DNA from: Myxococcales bacterium
Lineage (GTDB): Bacteria > Myxococcota > Kuafuiibacteriia > Kuafuiibacteriales > Kuafuiibacteriaceae
Assembly: GCA_019634385.1 (NCBI GenBank)
Contig: JAHQVK010000106.1
Coordinates: 1-45,971 of the forward strand
Length of the DNA: 45,971 nt
Reading direction: 5' to 3'
Shown: piece after piece, positions 16,421 through 24,752 of the stretch
Numbering within the stretch: position 1 is the first letter of the stretch
How the letters are laid out: each line of letters opens with the position of its first letter
Position numbers and translations under genes: made by a program
Notes under the pieces: generated by a model
What the model saw: the letters and a program-made list of their open reading frames with translations, nothing else
Databases searched by the model: none
What the model was told of the DNA's origin: nothing

Positions 16421-17955
16421 TGGCCGGTTCTCCAAGTAACCTCATCACTCCTCTAAAAGTAGGACTGCTGGTATCCGGAGCATTTGTATCTTTTGTTGTT
16501 TTTCTTCAGATTGTTAGTACCCGCGGGTTTTCTACCGGTGAAACCTATCCGGTGTCTGCTTTGTTTGAGGATGTGCTGGGACTTGAACCTGCCTCCCCGG
16601 TGCAGATCGCGGGTATAGATGTCGGACAGATTCGTGAAGTCTATCTGGATGGCGGTAGGGCCAGAGTTGTCCTAGATATCCGGAGTGACGTAGAACTTTA
16701 CCAGGACGCGAAGATCGAGAAGGTAGCTATTTCGCTGCTGGGTGATTACAAGTTGGCCGTAGATCCAGGTTCCGCAAGCATGCCTCGGATAGCACCAGGG
16801 GAAGAGATTACTCATGTGAGTTCGCAGTCGGACATTGATGCGATTACTGCGGAAGTACGTACTATATCAGAAGCACTGAGTCGGTTGATCGCTGGCCGTG
16901 ACGGAGAAGCATCGATACTACAAACGATTGTATATGATGTTCAGGGTACGGTTGCTGCTGCTCGAAGTATTACCGAGTCGGTTAGGAAAGACATCGACGC
17001 TAATACGCGACGTCTCGAATCGATTCTGAAGAATATGGATGAATTTACCACTGACTTGCGCTCCTTGTCCCAAGGAAGGGACCAAGATGTAGATGCTATC
17101 GTCGCGGACACAAGGAAAATAGCAGAAAGTATTCGCCGCACCTCTGAAAGCGTAGAGAGGATGATAGCGGGTTCTCGCGAGGAAGAATTGGAGGCTTCTA
17201 TAGAGTCTTTGCGCGCCTCTATGGAGGCTCTTAATCGTGGTCTGGAGAACGTGGCGAGCATAACGGAAAAAATTAATCATGGTGAAGGCACAGTGGGTAA
17301 ACTCATCAATGATAATGAGTTATATAATAACGCGAACGAGGCTGTGGAAGGTGTCAACGCGTTGGTGGGTGGGATTACTCGACTTCAGACGTGGGTAAAT
17401 CTCCGCTCTGAATTCCAGTTTCGAACCAGTTCGGCAAAGAATTACGTCCAATTGGTACTACAACCATCTGAGGATAAGAGCTATATATTCGAATTAGTCA
17501 ATGATCCTCGTGGGGTCCGAAACGTAGTCATTGAAGATATCGAACGAACCTCACCGGAACAAGGGCAAGCCTTTCGGGAACGAGTACGGACAACTCGCGT
17601 AACAGAGGGATTTAATTTTTCGCTAATGTTTGCCAAGAGACTGTATTTTTTGCAGTTACGCTTTGGTATCATCGAGGGCTCCGGAGGCATTGGTGCAAAC
17701 TTTTTTTTCCTGAGCGATCGGCTACGACTCCTATTTGATCTTAACCGACTTGGTGAAGATGATCGAATGCCCCGCGTCAAAGCCTTGGCAGAAATGCAAC
17801 TTATTCCTCATATTTATATGCATGGTGGTGTGGATGATGTTCTCAACACAGGGACGTCCGATTTTTTCCTAGGTTTGGGTATCCGGTTTAATGATGAAGA
17901 TCTTAAGACTATATTGGCCTTAGTCGGGGGTGGAGCTCTCACGGGCAGTAACTAG
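16420..17955 (+). CDS. mlaD: MlaD-type MCE lipid-binding protein, long form
   Basis: This is the periplasmic, membrane-anchored lipid-binding subunit of the Mla-type transporter. A single N-terminal membrane helix (about 13-35) is followed by an MCE domain (about 40-130) containing VLGLEPASPVQIAGIDVGQI, where the family forms its hexameric lipid channel. At 511 residues it is almost three times as long as E. coli MlaD (183). After the MCE domain comes a long coiled-coil helix (about 135-300) with many Glu/Arg/Ser heptads. The C-terminal part (about 325-500) is rich in alternating beta strands (for example FNFSLMFAKRLYFLQLRFGI) and could be a beta sheet or barrel. Such a layout might bridge the periplasm by itself. 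The stop codon TAG is also the first three bases of a family A repeat. Confidence 0.9.
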   Translation: MAGSPSNLITPLKVGLLVSGAFVSFVVFLQIVSTRGFSTGETYPVSALFEDVLGLEPASPVQIAGIDVGQIREVYLDGGRARVVLDIRSDVELYQDAKIEKVAISLLGDYKLAVDPGSASMPRIAPGEEITHVSSQSDIDAITAEVRTISEALSRLIAGRDGEASILQTIVYDVQGTVAAARSITESVRKDIDANTRRLESILKNMDEFTTDLRSLSQGRDQDVDAIVADTRKIAESIRRTSESVERMIAGSREEELEASIESLRASMEALNRGLENVASITEKINHGEGTVGKLINDNELYNNANEAVEGVNALVGGITRLQTWVNLRSEFQFRTSSAKNYVQLVLQPSEDKSYIFELVNDPRGVRNVVIEDIERTSPEQGQAFRERVRTTRVTEGFNFSLMFAKRLYFLQLRFGIIEGSGGIGANFFFLSDRLRLLFDLNRLGEDDRMPRVKALAEMQLIPHIYMHGGVDDVLNTGTSDFFLGLGIRFNDEDLKTILALVGGGALTGSN

Positions 17956-18136
17956 GGCGTACCTTCAAACTCCGGCTGAGGAGATGACGCTGTATTCCGC
18001 GTGTGTGAAGGTTCGGCCCGGAGGATGGGTACTGGATGTACCGGATCGAGGGGCCCGAAAGGGTGGCGAAGCCACCGAGCCTCACCCCAGTGGGAAACAA
18101 GTCAGAACGCGTTCTGGAGTTTAAAAACACGCCCTA
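17953..18136 (+). repeat. Family A structured repeat, copy 2
   Basis: This 184-nt copy begins with the mlaD stop codon TAG and ends 25 bases before sctJ. The outer stem is TAGGGCGTACCTT against AAAACACGCCCTA, with some mismatches. The inner block ACTCC/GGAGT replaces the CCTCC/GGAGG of the copy at 38802-38974, a paired change. It shares the internal hairpins GGTAC-TGGAT-GTACC, CCC-GAAA-GGG and GGTGGC-GAA-GCCACC, and the block GTGGGAAACAAGTCAGAACG. Confidence 0.9.
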
Positions 18137-18160
18137 GGCTCAATTGCGGGCAACGAGATC

Positions 18161-19021
18161 ATGCGCCAATACCAAGTTCATAGATTATTGAGTGGCACTG
18201 TTGTCCTACTGGGACTAATTGGGTGCGCTGAAGAAACGGTGGCTCACCGCCAAGGTGAACGGCAGGCGAACCGAATACTTGTATTGTTGCGTACTGCTGG
18301 GATTAGCGCCAAAAAAATTCCTGATCTTAAGGCTCGCAAACTTCGCTTTCATGTGGTTGTCAAGGAACGGGATGTGAGTGAATCACTTGTGATCCTTGAA
18401 AAGCATAATCTTCCAGAGCAAGAGCGACTTGGTACTGCTGAATCTTTTGGGGCAGGCGGAATGATCCCCACCGCTGAACATGAGCGGGCAAAACGGATTG
18501 TGGGGGTCGAAGGGGATATTGTTAATGCATTTCGCAAGATTCCTCGAGTCATTAGTGCAGAAGCCGCGGTGAGTATTCCGCAGATCGACCCTCTTCGGAG
18601 TGACGTTGACGTACGCCCACGGCCGAAAGCTTCTATCATACTGGTGTATCTTACAGATACGTCAACGCATCCACCGATATCTATTGAAGAGGTGCAGAAG
18701 CATGTGCAGGCTAAGTTGCCAGAGCTAAAGAGCCGAGAAGTAAATGTTTTACTGCTGGCTAGTCCCCATGCAAGTTCTGAGCATCAGAATACAAGTGAAA
18801 TCTCTCCTCAAGAACCGGAATTCGCCTGCTCTAAGAGAGACTATGTGCTAGGGATATATGTTTGTGCTGGTGAACGCTGGAAAATATTAGCTGGTCTCAT
18901 AACTTTTGCTCTAGCGTTCGGGCTCATGGCAAGCCTGGTGGTGATTTCTAGTTTGCGGATGAGGCGGTATCGACAAGATCTGTCGCGGCTGACATTGAAG
19001 CTTCCGCTAATTGAGTCCTGA
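18161..19021 (+). CDS. sctJ: Type III secretion inner ring lipoprotein SctJ
   Basis: SctJ (YscJ/PrgK/FliF family) forms the inner-membrane ring of a type III secretion injectisome. The signal peptide ends in the lipobox LLGLIGC (C22). The first ring domain follows with QGERQANRILVLLRTAGISAKK (31-52), the family pattern of E-x-x-A-N plus L-x-x-x-G-I-x-A-x-K. The second ring domain includes PRVISAEAAVSIPQ (128-141). A C-terminal membrane helix lies at about 241-265 with a short basic tail (RMRRYRQDLSRL). Length (286) suits injectisome SctJ, not flagellar FliF (over 500). The next gene starts at the base after the stop codon and encodes a FliG-like protein. No other secretion gene (sctC, sctN, sctV, sctR-U) is in the window. 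Confidence 0.88.
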   Translation: MRQYQVHRLLSGTVVLLGLIGCAEETVAHRQGERQANRILVLLRTAGISAKKIPDLKARKLRFHVVVKERDVSESLVILEKHNLPEQERLGTAESFGAGGMIPTAEHERAKRIVGVEGDIVNAFRKIPRVISAEAAVSIPQIDPLRSDVDVRPRPKASIILVYLTDTSTHPPISIEEVQKHVQAKLPELKSREVNVLLLASPHASSEHQNTSEISPQEPEFACSKRDYVLGIYVCAGERWKILAGLITFALAFGLMASLVVISSLRMRRYRQDLSRLTLKLPLIES

Positions 19022-20071
19022 GTGGAAAGAGCGTCATTGACCGTATTGAGTCCAGACCTGTTTGGTCCGTTGCCACCGCATCTTTCCATGTTGCTGGTGA
19101 CACTCTTCTTATATGAAGATGAGGAAAGCCTCCATCTCCTGGAATTTCTCCCTGAAGGAGAACGCTATGATGTAGTGGCAACAGCAAAGAAGTTGGTTCA
19201 ATTGAATGCTAAACAGCGAGTACTAGCCATGGCACAAGAGGCTCGCCGGCAAGCTCACTATGTAGGCGGAGTGACTATGGAGTCTATCGACCCTTCATGG
19301 CTATTGGCGGAGATGGTTTGTGAAGACCCTGTGGTCATAGGTATTATCCTTGCGCAGCTACCAGAACGAGTTCGAGAGGGGGTTGTGAAACAGCTGCCGA
19401 ACAAAATTGTCCGGCAGCTACCTAGTCGAGAGCTTCTGGCCCGCGTTTCGCCAGAGATCGCGTTGGTTATCGGGCGCTGCTTTGAATATAAGTTTGCTCC
19501 CATGGGGAGATCGGTGGGTCGGCCCCGTGAGTTTGGTTTTGCAAACTTGAGCTTATTAAAAAATGAGGAGTTTATGCGGTTGATCCGCTGGTTGGGGTTT
19601 GAACAATATGCTTCAATTTTTGCTGTGATAGGTAAACGTGAGCTTGCCGAATTCATTGCTTATATACCCCCATCTTTTGCTGAAGAGCTGATTGGTGCCT
19701 ACAGACGGGTTGTGGATAAGGAGAAGATGGATCCCTTTGAAGCTCGACGATGTCTACAACAACTATTATGGTCGACCACCGGGCGTGACGAATTCTCGGA
19801 GATGTTTTTTCAGAAAGCTGGCCTGTTCTTGTTAGCACGGGCATGTCAAACGGAAACCCTAAGGTTCGTACAGCAATTGGCTCAGAGGCTGAACCGAACC
19901 TGTGGAAGGCGCTTAATAAGCTATGTGCAACGCATGGAGGCGGTGTCTCAGGTCGGGCTAGAACAAGTGCGCCGAGTACAGGATCAAGTGGTGCGAGGAG
20001 TATCGGAGTTGGCGAGACGGTCAGAAGTAGGCTTTGAATACAAGGAATGTAGTTTTCGCTACTGGTATTAA
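19022..20071 (+). CDS. FliG-like cytoplasmic ring protein paired with SctJ
   Basis: This 349-residue protein has no signal peptide or membrane segment. Residues 91-157 fit the FliG middle domain by eye: EDPVVIGIILAQLPERV, LPNKIVRQL and ARVSPEIALVIGRCFEYK match the FliG pattern EHPQTIA-L-x-x-L, LP-x-E, R-x-SPE, I-E. Residues about 277-331 (RLNRTCGRRLISYVQRMEAV, then LEQVRRVQDQVVRGVSEL) resemble the torque helix region of FliG-C. In the flagellum FliG binds the C-terminal tail of FliF, a homologue of SctJ. The GTG start abuts the sctJ stop, so coupled translation and a direct complex with SctJ are likely. It could occupy the place of SctK in this secretion system. The similarity was judged by eye only, so the fold call is moderate. 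Confidence 0.62.
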   Translation: MERASLTVLSPDLFGPLPPHLSMLLVTLFLYEDEESLHLLEFLPEGERYDVVATAKKLVQLNAKQRVLAMAQEARRQAHYVGGVTMESIDPSWLLAEMVCEDPVVIGIILAQLPERVREGVVKQLPNKIVRQLPSRELLARVSPEIALVIGRCFEYKFAPMGRSVGRPREFGFANLSLLKNEEFMRLIRWLGFEQYASIFAVIGKRELAEFIAYIPPSFAEELIGAYRRVVDKEKMDPFEARRCLQQLLWSTTGRDEFSEMFFQKAGLFLLARACQTETLRFVQQLAQRLNRTCGRRLISYVQRMEAVSQVGLEQVRRVQDQVVRGVSELARRSEVGFEYKECSFRYWY

Positions 20072-20142
20072 GACCAATGAGCACGTACAGACAGCCACTG
20101 CCTGCTGCGCGGCGAAGCATACGGGAAGGAAGGTAGCTAACT

Positions 20143-21342
20143 ATGGGCACATCGGCACTAGCGCCCATTACAACTCGGGCGGATTTGATCGCGTTTGCTG
20201 CTCGTTTGGATGGGGTAGCGGAGATCGGTTTCGATACTGAGTTTCACGCTGAACACACGTATTGGCCTAAGGTGATGTTGCTTCAGTTTTCCACTCCCGA
20301 TGAGCTTGTCCTCATCGATCCGCTGGCGACTGAAGTCAAAGCGTCTTTAGGGGGCTTTTTAGAGCTCATCAAAATGCGTCAACAAACCATTATCGGTCAT
20401 GCACTGGGCCATGATTTAGGGATTTTCTTTCGTCTGAACGGAGGACTCCCGATTAAGGTATTTGATACGCAAATTGCCGCGGCATTTCTGGGCTATGAAC
20501 GCCCGGTCAGTCTTGGAGGCCTCCTTCAGGACTGTCTGGGTGTATGTGTAGATAAATTGTATAGCCGAGCTGACTGGGGAAAGCGTCCTCTACCTCCTGC
20601 TCAATTGGAGTATGCCGCAGACGACGTTCGTCACCTTTTTCCGCTCGTGGAGAGTTTGCGTACGGAGTTGACCAAACTGGGTCGGTTGACGTGGGTGGAT
20701 GAAGAATGTCAGCGGGCGCTGGATCCGACTATCTATCACCCGAGTGAACCGGCTGAAGCCTGGCGAAGAGTCTCTCGCAAGCCAGCACCAGGGTCTCGCG
20801 CTCACACGGTTCTGGTTGCGATTGCGGCGGAACGTGAGCGCATCGGTTTGGAGACGGATCGCGCCCCACGCAAGTTGTTGCCGGATGAGGTTGTGGTTGA
20901 TTTGGCGCGTCGGGCACCCACCACACTCGCGGATCTTGATGCGGATACCCGAAGACGTCCTGCGCCAAACCTAAAAAAATATGGAGATCGGTGGTTGGAG
21001 GCTATTCATGTTGGTCTCGAGTCACCGATTATCGCATCCTCGGAACTCGAGCTAATGTCCCCAGACACGCAAGCGGCATGTGACCTTGGAAAGGTTGTAC
21101 TCCACTGGGCTTTACGCCGAGCCAATATTGCACCGTGGCTGTTTGAAGACATGGATCAGCGCATTCACGAGATGGCCTTGAATCGGCCTGCAGATATGCA
21201 ACAGATGCAAGAGCGACTGGGTATTAGTGGTTGGCGCTCTTCGGTCGTCTTAAGCCCTTTGTGGGAAGTTCTGGGTAACGGGAGTAGTCTTCGTATTGAG
21301 ACAGTTGGGCTCGGACTGCAGGTGGCGTGGCCCTTCGGCTAG
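20143..21342 (+). CDS. rnd: Ribonuclease D
   Basis: This 3'-to-5' exoribonuclease trims tRNA precursors and other small RNAs. The DEDDy catalytic set is visible: D31 and E33 in IGFDTEFHAE, D91 in ALGHDLGIF, and Y157 with D161 in LEYAADDVRHL. A C-terminal helical region (about 205-290) carrying LVAIAAERERIGLETDRAP corresponds to the HRDC domain. At 399 residues it is near the E. coli length (375). Substrate-side motif SLGGLLQDCLGVCVDKLYSRADWGKRPL, with the conserved D-W, also fits. GGAAGGAAGG before the ATG is a strong ribosome binding site. It follows the secretion pair after 71 bases, probably by chance. Confidence 0.95.
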   Translation: MGTSALAPITTRADLIAFAARLDGVAEIGFDTEFHAEHTYWPKVMLLQFSTPDELVLIDPLATEVKASLGGFLELIKMRQQTIIGHALGHDLGIFFRLNGGLPIKVFDTQIAAAFLGYERPVSLGGLLQDCLGVCVDKLYSRADWGKRPLPPAQLEYAADDVRHLFPLVESLRTELTKLGRLTWVDEECQRALDPTIYHPSEPAEAWRRVSRKPAPGSRAHTVLVAIAAERERIGLETDRAPRKLLPDEVVVDLARRAPTTLADLDADTRRRPAPNLKKYGDRWLEAIHVGLESPIIASSELELMSPDTQAACDLGKVVLHWALRRANIAPWLFEDMDQRIHEMALNRPADMQQMQERLGISGWRSSVVLSPLWEVLGNGSSLRIETVGLGLQVAWPFG

Positions 21343-21440
21343 GCCCTAGGCCGGTAGGTGTGGTGTATGGCTACTACACAGGTCGGGCTCATACCCCGGA
21401 CGTTCTGGTCAGCGAACGAGCCTAAGGATATAGGTGCCTC

Positions 21441-21707
21441 GTGAGGATTCCGGGACCCATAAAACTTGTTGCGGCATGTTTAGCAGTTGGCATGGTGATG
21501 GTAGCCTTAGATATAACGCCACGTGAGGCTTATACCAATGCGGGAAAGGCATTTTTGTCAGCTTGGGATTGGATACGCGAGCTACTGGCTGGATCATGGG
21601 GACAAGCTCTTATATGGGGGGCTTGCATTGTGGTTCCGGTGTGGCTCGTATTCATGGGGATTCTGTTCTTTCGTCGTCTGACAAAGAACGATTCTCCGCC
21701 CTTTTAG
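21441..21707 (+). CDS. Small protein with two membrane helices
   Basis: No family was recognised. The 88-residue product starts at GTG and has two hydrophobic segments, about 9-24 (LVAACLAVGMVMVALDI) and about 57-77 (ALIWGACIVVPVWLVFMGILFF). A basic FRRLTKND tail suggests a cytoplasmic C-terminus. Between the helices lies an amphipathic region with several Trp. It sits between rnd and rpoN on the same strand. Reality of the gene rests on its composition and on filling the space without overlap. The role is unknown. Confidence 0.6.
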   Translation: MRIPGPIKLVAACLAVGMVMVALDITPREAYTNAGKAFLSAWDWIRELLAGSWGQALIWGACIVVPVWLVFMGILFFRRLTKNDSPPF

Positions 21708-21937
21708 TGGCTGGTTATATATTGAGCCGGGTCAGCGATAGAATGCCCTGACCGCCGTCTCTTTTTGCGCATTCATCAATGTTCGGATTTAGCTTGGACG
21801 CTGCAGGTGTTCTTGACTGGGAACTTTAGCTTTGTGTGCGTTATCCCTTGGCCTAACCGGCCAACAGAACGAAATTGCTACGACGCGGATCGAATCCTCT
21901 GCAGGGATCGGGCCAAATTATTCCCTAATCTTGGCCT

Positions 21938-23443
21938 ATGGCGAGCAGCGTGCTATTAAAGCCCCAGATGCTTGAACTTCGGCAGAACCTGAATCAGAGC
22001 CTCAAGCAGCAGTTGCAGCTGAAAATGACGCCTCAGCTGCAGCAAGCGATTCGTCTTCTGCAGTTGAACCGCATGGAGCTTGTGGACGCTATCCACGCAG
22101 AAATAGAGCAAAATCCAGCACTGGAAGATGATGCTCGTCTGGAGCGCTCGGAGATTGAGCAAGAAGCAGCCCTGAATGGCGAACGGCCGCGACTCGAGGA
22201 ACATTCTGAACCCGACAAAGCTCGGGAGGTTAGCGGAGATGCCGACGCGGCGGGTGAAATCGATTGGCAGCAGTGGCTGGATCAATACAATTCCAGCCCG
22301 CCCACGACTTCTATTCGCCGGGATGCGGCTGAAGATATCCCGAACCTAGAGCAAACACTGAGCGCGACTGTAACACTGCAAGAGCATCTGGAGCATCAGG
22401 TAGGCGAGTTGCAGATGTATGATGATGATCGCGAGATAGCCCTACAGATTATCGGGGCATTGGATGAGCGGGGTTATCTGACCGGTGAGCGACCTACCGA
22501 GGATATTGCCATTGCTCTGGATAGGAGTGTGGATCACGTGGAGCGGGTGCTCAACACTATTCAACGCTTAGATCCAGTAGGCGTAGCGGCTCGCTGTCTG
22601 ACCGAATGCTTGTTGGTGCAACTAGAGGTTAGGGGTGGGAAAGAGCCTCTTGCCGCAAAGCTAGTTACTAAGTATCTACCTGAACTCGAAAAGCGTAATT
22701 TCCAGGCCATTGCTCGGACGGAAGAGATAGAGGTAGATGAAATTATTGCGGCACTAGGGGTGATTAGGAGTCTCGATCCCCGACCAGCGAGGAATTTTGG
22801 TGGTGAAAATTCCGTATACATCACTCCTGATATATATGTATATAAGATAGGTGATGACTATGAAATCGTTTTAAACGAGGATGGGCTGCCCAAGTTAAGA
22901 ATTGCTGGATACTATAAAAATGCCCTCCAGAACGGAATAAATCGGGATGCTCGAAAGTATGTGAAAGAAAAACTCGATTCTGCCCGATGGTTAATATCCT
23001 CAATTCACAGACGTCAACAGACTATTTATAAAGTTGTGGAGTCAATTCTGAAGTTTCAGCGTGACTTCTTTGATAAGGGTATAGATCACCTTAAGCCACT
23101 CATCTTACGTGATGTCGCCCAGGATATTGATATGCACGAGTCTACCGTATCTCGTGTGACTTCCAATAAATATGTTCACACTCCTCGAGGTATATTTGAA
23201 CTCAAATATTTCTTCTCAAGTTCAGTGGGGAGCGCCAGTGGAGGAGACGATGTTGCGTCCGCATCCGTGAAGCATCGAATCCGTCAGCTGATTGAAGCTG
23301 AGAATCCAAAACGCCCTATGTCTGACCAGGCGATTGTGAAAGCTTTGGAAAAGGATGACATCAAGATCGCTCGTCGTACTGTGGCAAAGTACAGAGAAGC
23401 CATGGGGATCTTGTCTTCTCAGAAGCGTCGTAAGATTATGTAG
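21938..23443 (+). CDS. rpoN: RNA polymerase sigma-54 factor
   Basis: Sigma-54 directs RNA polymerase to -24/-12 promoters and needs an AAA+ activator to open DNA. Region I is seen as LKMTPQLQQAIRLLQLNRME (rich in Gln and Leu), followed by an acidic region II. The core-binding domain includes TVTLQEHLEHQVGEL and ALDERGYLTGE. The helix-turn-helix is DVAQDIDMHESTVSRVTSNKY and the RpoN box ARRTVAKYREAMGI near the C-terminus. Length (501) is normal. The N-terminus has about 18 extra residues before the usual start. It heads the hpf-ptsN-hprK-rapZ-PTS block, the classic rpoN neighbourhood. An 8-bp hairpin overlaps its stop codon. Confidence 0.97.
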   Translation: MASSVLLKPQMLELRQNLNQSLKQQLQLKMTPQLQQAIRLLQLNRMELVDAIHAEIEQNPALEDDARLERSEIEQEAALNGERPRLEEHSEPDKAREVSGDADAAGEIDWQQWLDQYNSSPPTTSIRRDAAEDIPNLEQTLSATVTLQEHLEHQVGELQMYDDDREIALQIIGALDERGYLTGERPTEDIAIALDRSVDHVERVLNTIQRLDPVGVAARCLTECLLVQLEVRGGKEPLAAKLVTKYLPELEKRNFQAIARTEEIEVDEIIAALGVIRSLDPRPARNFGGENSVYITPDIYVYKIGDDYEIVLNEDGLPKLRIAGYYKNALQNGINRDARKYVKEKLDSARWLISSIHRRQQTIYKVVESILKFQRDFFDKGIDHLKPLILRDVAQDIDMHESTVSRVTSNKYVHTPRGIFELKYFFSSSVGSASGGDDVASASVKHRIRQLIEAENPKRPMSDQAIVKALEKDDIKIARRTVAKYREAMGILSSQKRRKIM

Positions 23444-23466
23444 CTGACCGCTAGGCTCCAGCTACA
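23439..23466 (+). other. Hairpin overlapping the rpoN stop codon
   Basis: TGTAGCTG pairs perfectly with CAGCTACA across a 12-base loop; the rpoN stop codon TAG is in the left arm. No U-tract follows, so it is more likely an mRNA-stabilising or processing hairpin than an intrinsic terminator. Confidence 0.5.
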
Positions 23467-23572
23467 AAATGTGGTGGATATGCGGTAGAGTAACTCAGCG
23501 GGCAGAGAAAATTGCTCGTTTATAGCATCGGAGTTTTAGCTAAGCCCGGAACTCTGTAGAAGGGAGTCTTCA

Positions 23573-24151
23573 ATGAAGTGCTCAGTGACCTTTCGCCATA
23601 TGGAACCCAGTGATTCTCTCCGCGCTCATGCGGAAGAAAAGGTAGGTAAACTAACCCGACTTATTGATCGGGGAGTGGAAGCGCAGGTCACCTTATCCGC
23701 CGAAAAGCACGCCCATACGGCTCACGTGGAACTCGTGACTGATGGAGCTTTGCTGCTGCGGGGTGTCGACAAATCGGACGACCTCTACGCTTCAATAGAT
23801 GTCGCCGTTGATCGGATCATGCGGCAAGTCAAGCGGTACCGGGAGAAGATAAAGAATCACCGTCTGCCGGCTCAAGGACGAGAAGTGGGGCACCAGGTAC
23901 TTGAAGCTCCACCTGAAGAGATATCAGGATCGGATGAACCAAAGAGCCATCAGATCGTAAAGCAAGAAACCATTATCGCTAGGACTATGACTATTGATGA
24001 TGCGGTGATGCAGATGGATTTGCTCAATACCGACTTTTTGGTGTTTACTAGCTCAACATCCCACCAGCTAAATGTACTTTATCGTCTCCCTGATGGCCAA
24101 TTTGGCCTCATTGAAGCCCACGCATCGACGGCGAAAGTTGGAGCCGCATAG
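23573..24151 (+). CDS. hpf: Long-form ribosome hibernation promoting factor
   Basis: HPF binds the 30S subunit and pairs ribosomes into inactive 100S dimers in slow growth. The N-terminal domain (about 1-100) is the beta-alpha fold with FRHMEPSDSLRAHAEEKVGKL and ASIDVAVDRIMRQVKRYREKIKNH. A linker of about 40 residues leads to the C-terminal dimerisation domain MTIDDAVMQMDLLNTDFLVF...LYRLPDGQFGLIEA (about 140-187), which marks the long form that dimerises ribosomes without RMF. At 192 residues it fits the long class. GAAGGGAG before the ATG is a good ribosome binding site. The linkage rpoN-hpf-ptsN is conserved widely in proteobacteria. Confidence 0.95.
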   Translation: MKCSVTFRHMEPSDSLRAHAEEKVGKLTRLIDRGVEAQVTLSAEKHAHTAHVELVTDGALLLRGVDKSDDLYASIDVAVDRIMRQVKRYREKIKNHRLPAQGREVGHQVLEAPPEEISGSDEPKSHQIVKQETIIARTMTIDDAVMQMDLLNTDFLVFTSSTSHQLNVLYRLPDGQFGLIEAHASTAKVGAA

Positions 24152-24489
24152 ATGGTATCTGTGCAATCGGCAACAAAGAGGCTATCTGCTCGAAAACCTT
24201 AATGTGTCTTCTCGAACCTCTAATGGTTACTATGTGCACCATGGAGGCCTTGTTGGATGCATGAACCCATTTCAAAGGGTGTTGTGGTGTGCGGGAAAGC
24301 CCAACTTTTAGCAGACTGGTATGATGTTTACCCACTTAAGCGGTCTATCCGCCGGGATTTTAACAATAGTTCTACACTCGGCCCATCTTTGAGGTCGGTG
24401 TGGAACTATTGGGAAGCTAGTCATAGCTAACTGACGGAGAGTCTCCAATGGAGAAAAGGGACCGTAGGTTACCGAAAATTCAGCCGAAT
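24152..24489. other. Non-coding gap after hpf with a long hairpin
   Basis: I see no convincing gene. At 24364-24411 CAATAGTTC pairs with GAACTATTG around a further partly paired interior (ACAC/GTGT, CGG/TCG), forming a long stem. No U-run follows it closely. The rest holds nothing I recognise. Confidence 0.45.
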
Positions 24490-24601
24490 ACAGCAAAGCC
24501 CACTTGAATTGATTTTGTAAGAATCAACAAGTGGTCGCGCAGCTGGGTATAGCCCGGCGTAGAAGCAGGCACTTGGGTTCAACCCAAGTGATTTCAGCTG
24601 T
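24490..24601 (+). repeat. Family B structured repeat, copy 2
   Basis: This 112-nt copy is closed by ACAGC/GCTGT and has the same three arms as the copies at 6794 and 30722. The third arm is ACTTGG/CCAAGT with loop GTTCAAC. The middle arm reads GGGT-ATA-GCCC, where other copies have GGGC-ATA-GCCC. It lies upstream of ptsN in the same orientation as the operon. Confidence 0.85.
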
Positions 24602-24620
24602 AAGGGACGATTCATGAGAT

Positions 24621-24647
24621 CTCCTCCGAAGTGAAGACACACCCTAA
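24621..24647 (+). repeat. Remnant right end of a family A repeat
   Basis: CTCC followed by AAGACACACCCTAA resembles the right end of family A (CCGGAG, then AAGACACGCCCTAA) with one base changed in the terminal block. No matching left end is visible upstream, so it looks like a decayed solo end, about 20 bases after family B copy 2. Confidence 0.5.
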
Positions 24648-24752
24648 CACTGAGAAAGCATCTGAGTCCTCGTGATTCAGGCTGTCGCATTGGAGGTTGG
24701 TGGTAGAGGTCTTCGGTTTGCTTGTGGGACCGTTCACGCTACGCTGGATTCG

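Noticed and set aside
18090..18115. Family A block GTGGGAAACAAGTCAGAA looks like the end of a cobalamin riboswitch
   Set aside because: Only AAGTCAGAA agrees with the B12 box; ACCTGCC and the other core blocks are missing, and the copies lie after unrelated genes.
24555..24600. Family B third arm resembles a tRNA T arm
   Set aside because: There is no anticodon arm or D arm in order, the element is 112 nt, and a 7-base loop with TTCAA can arise by chance.
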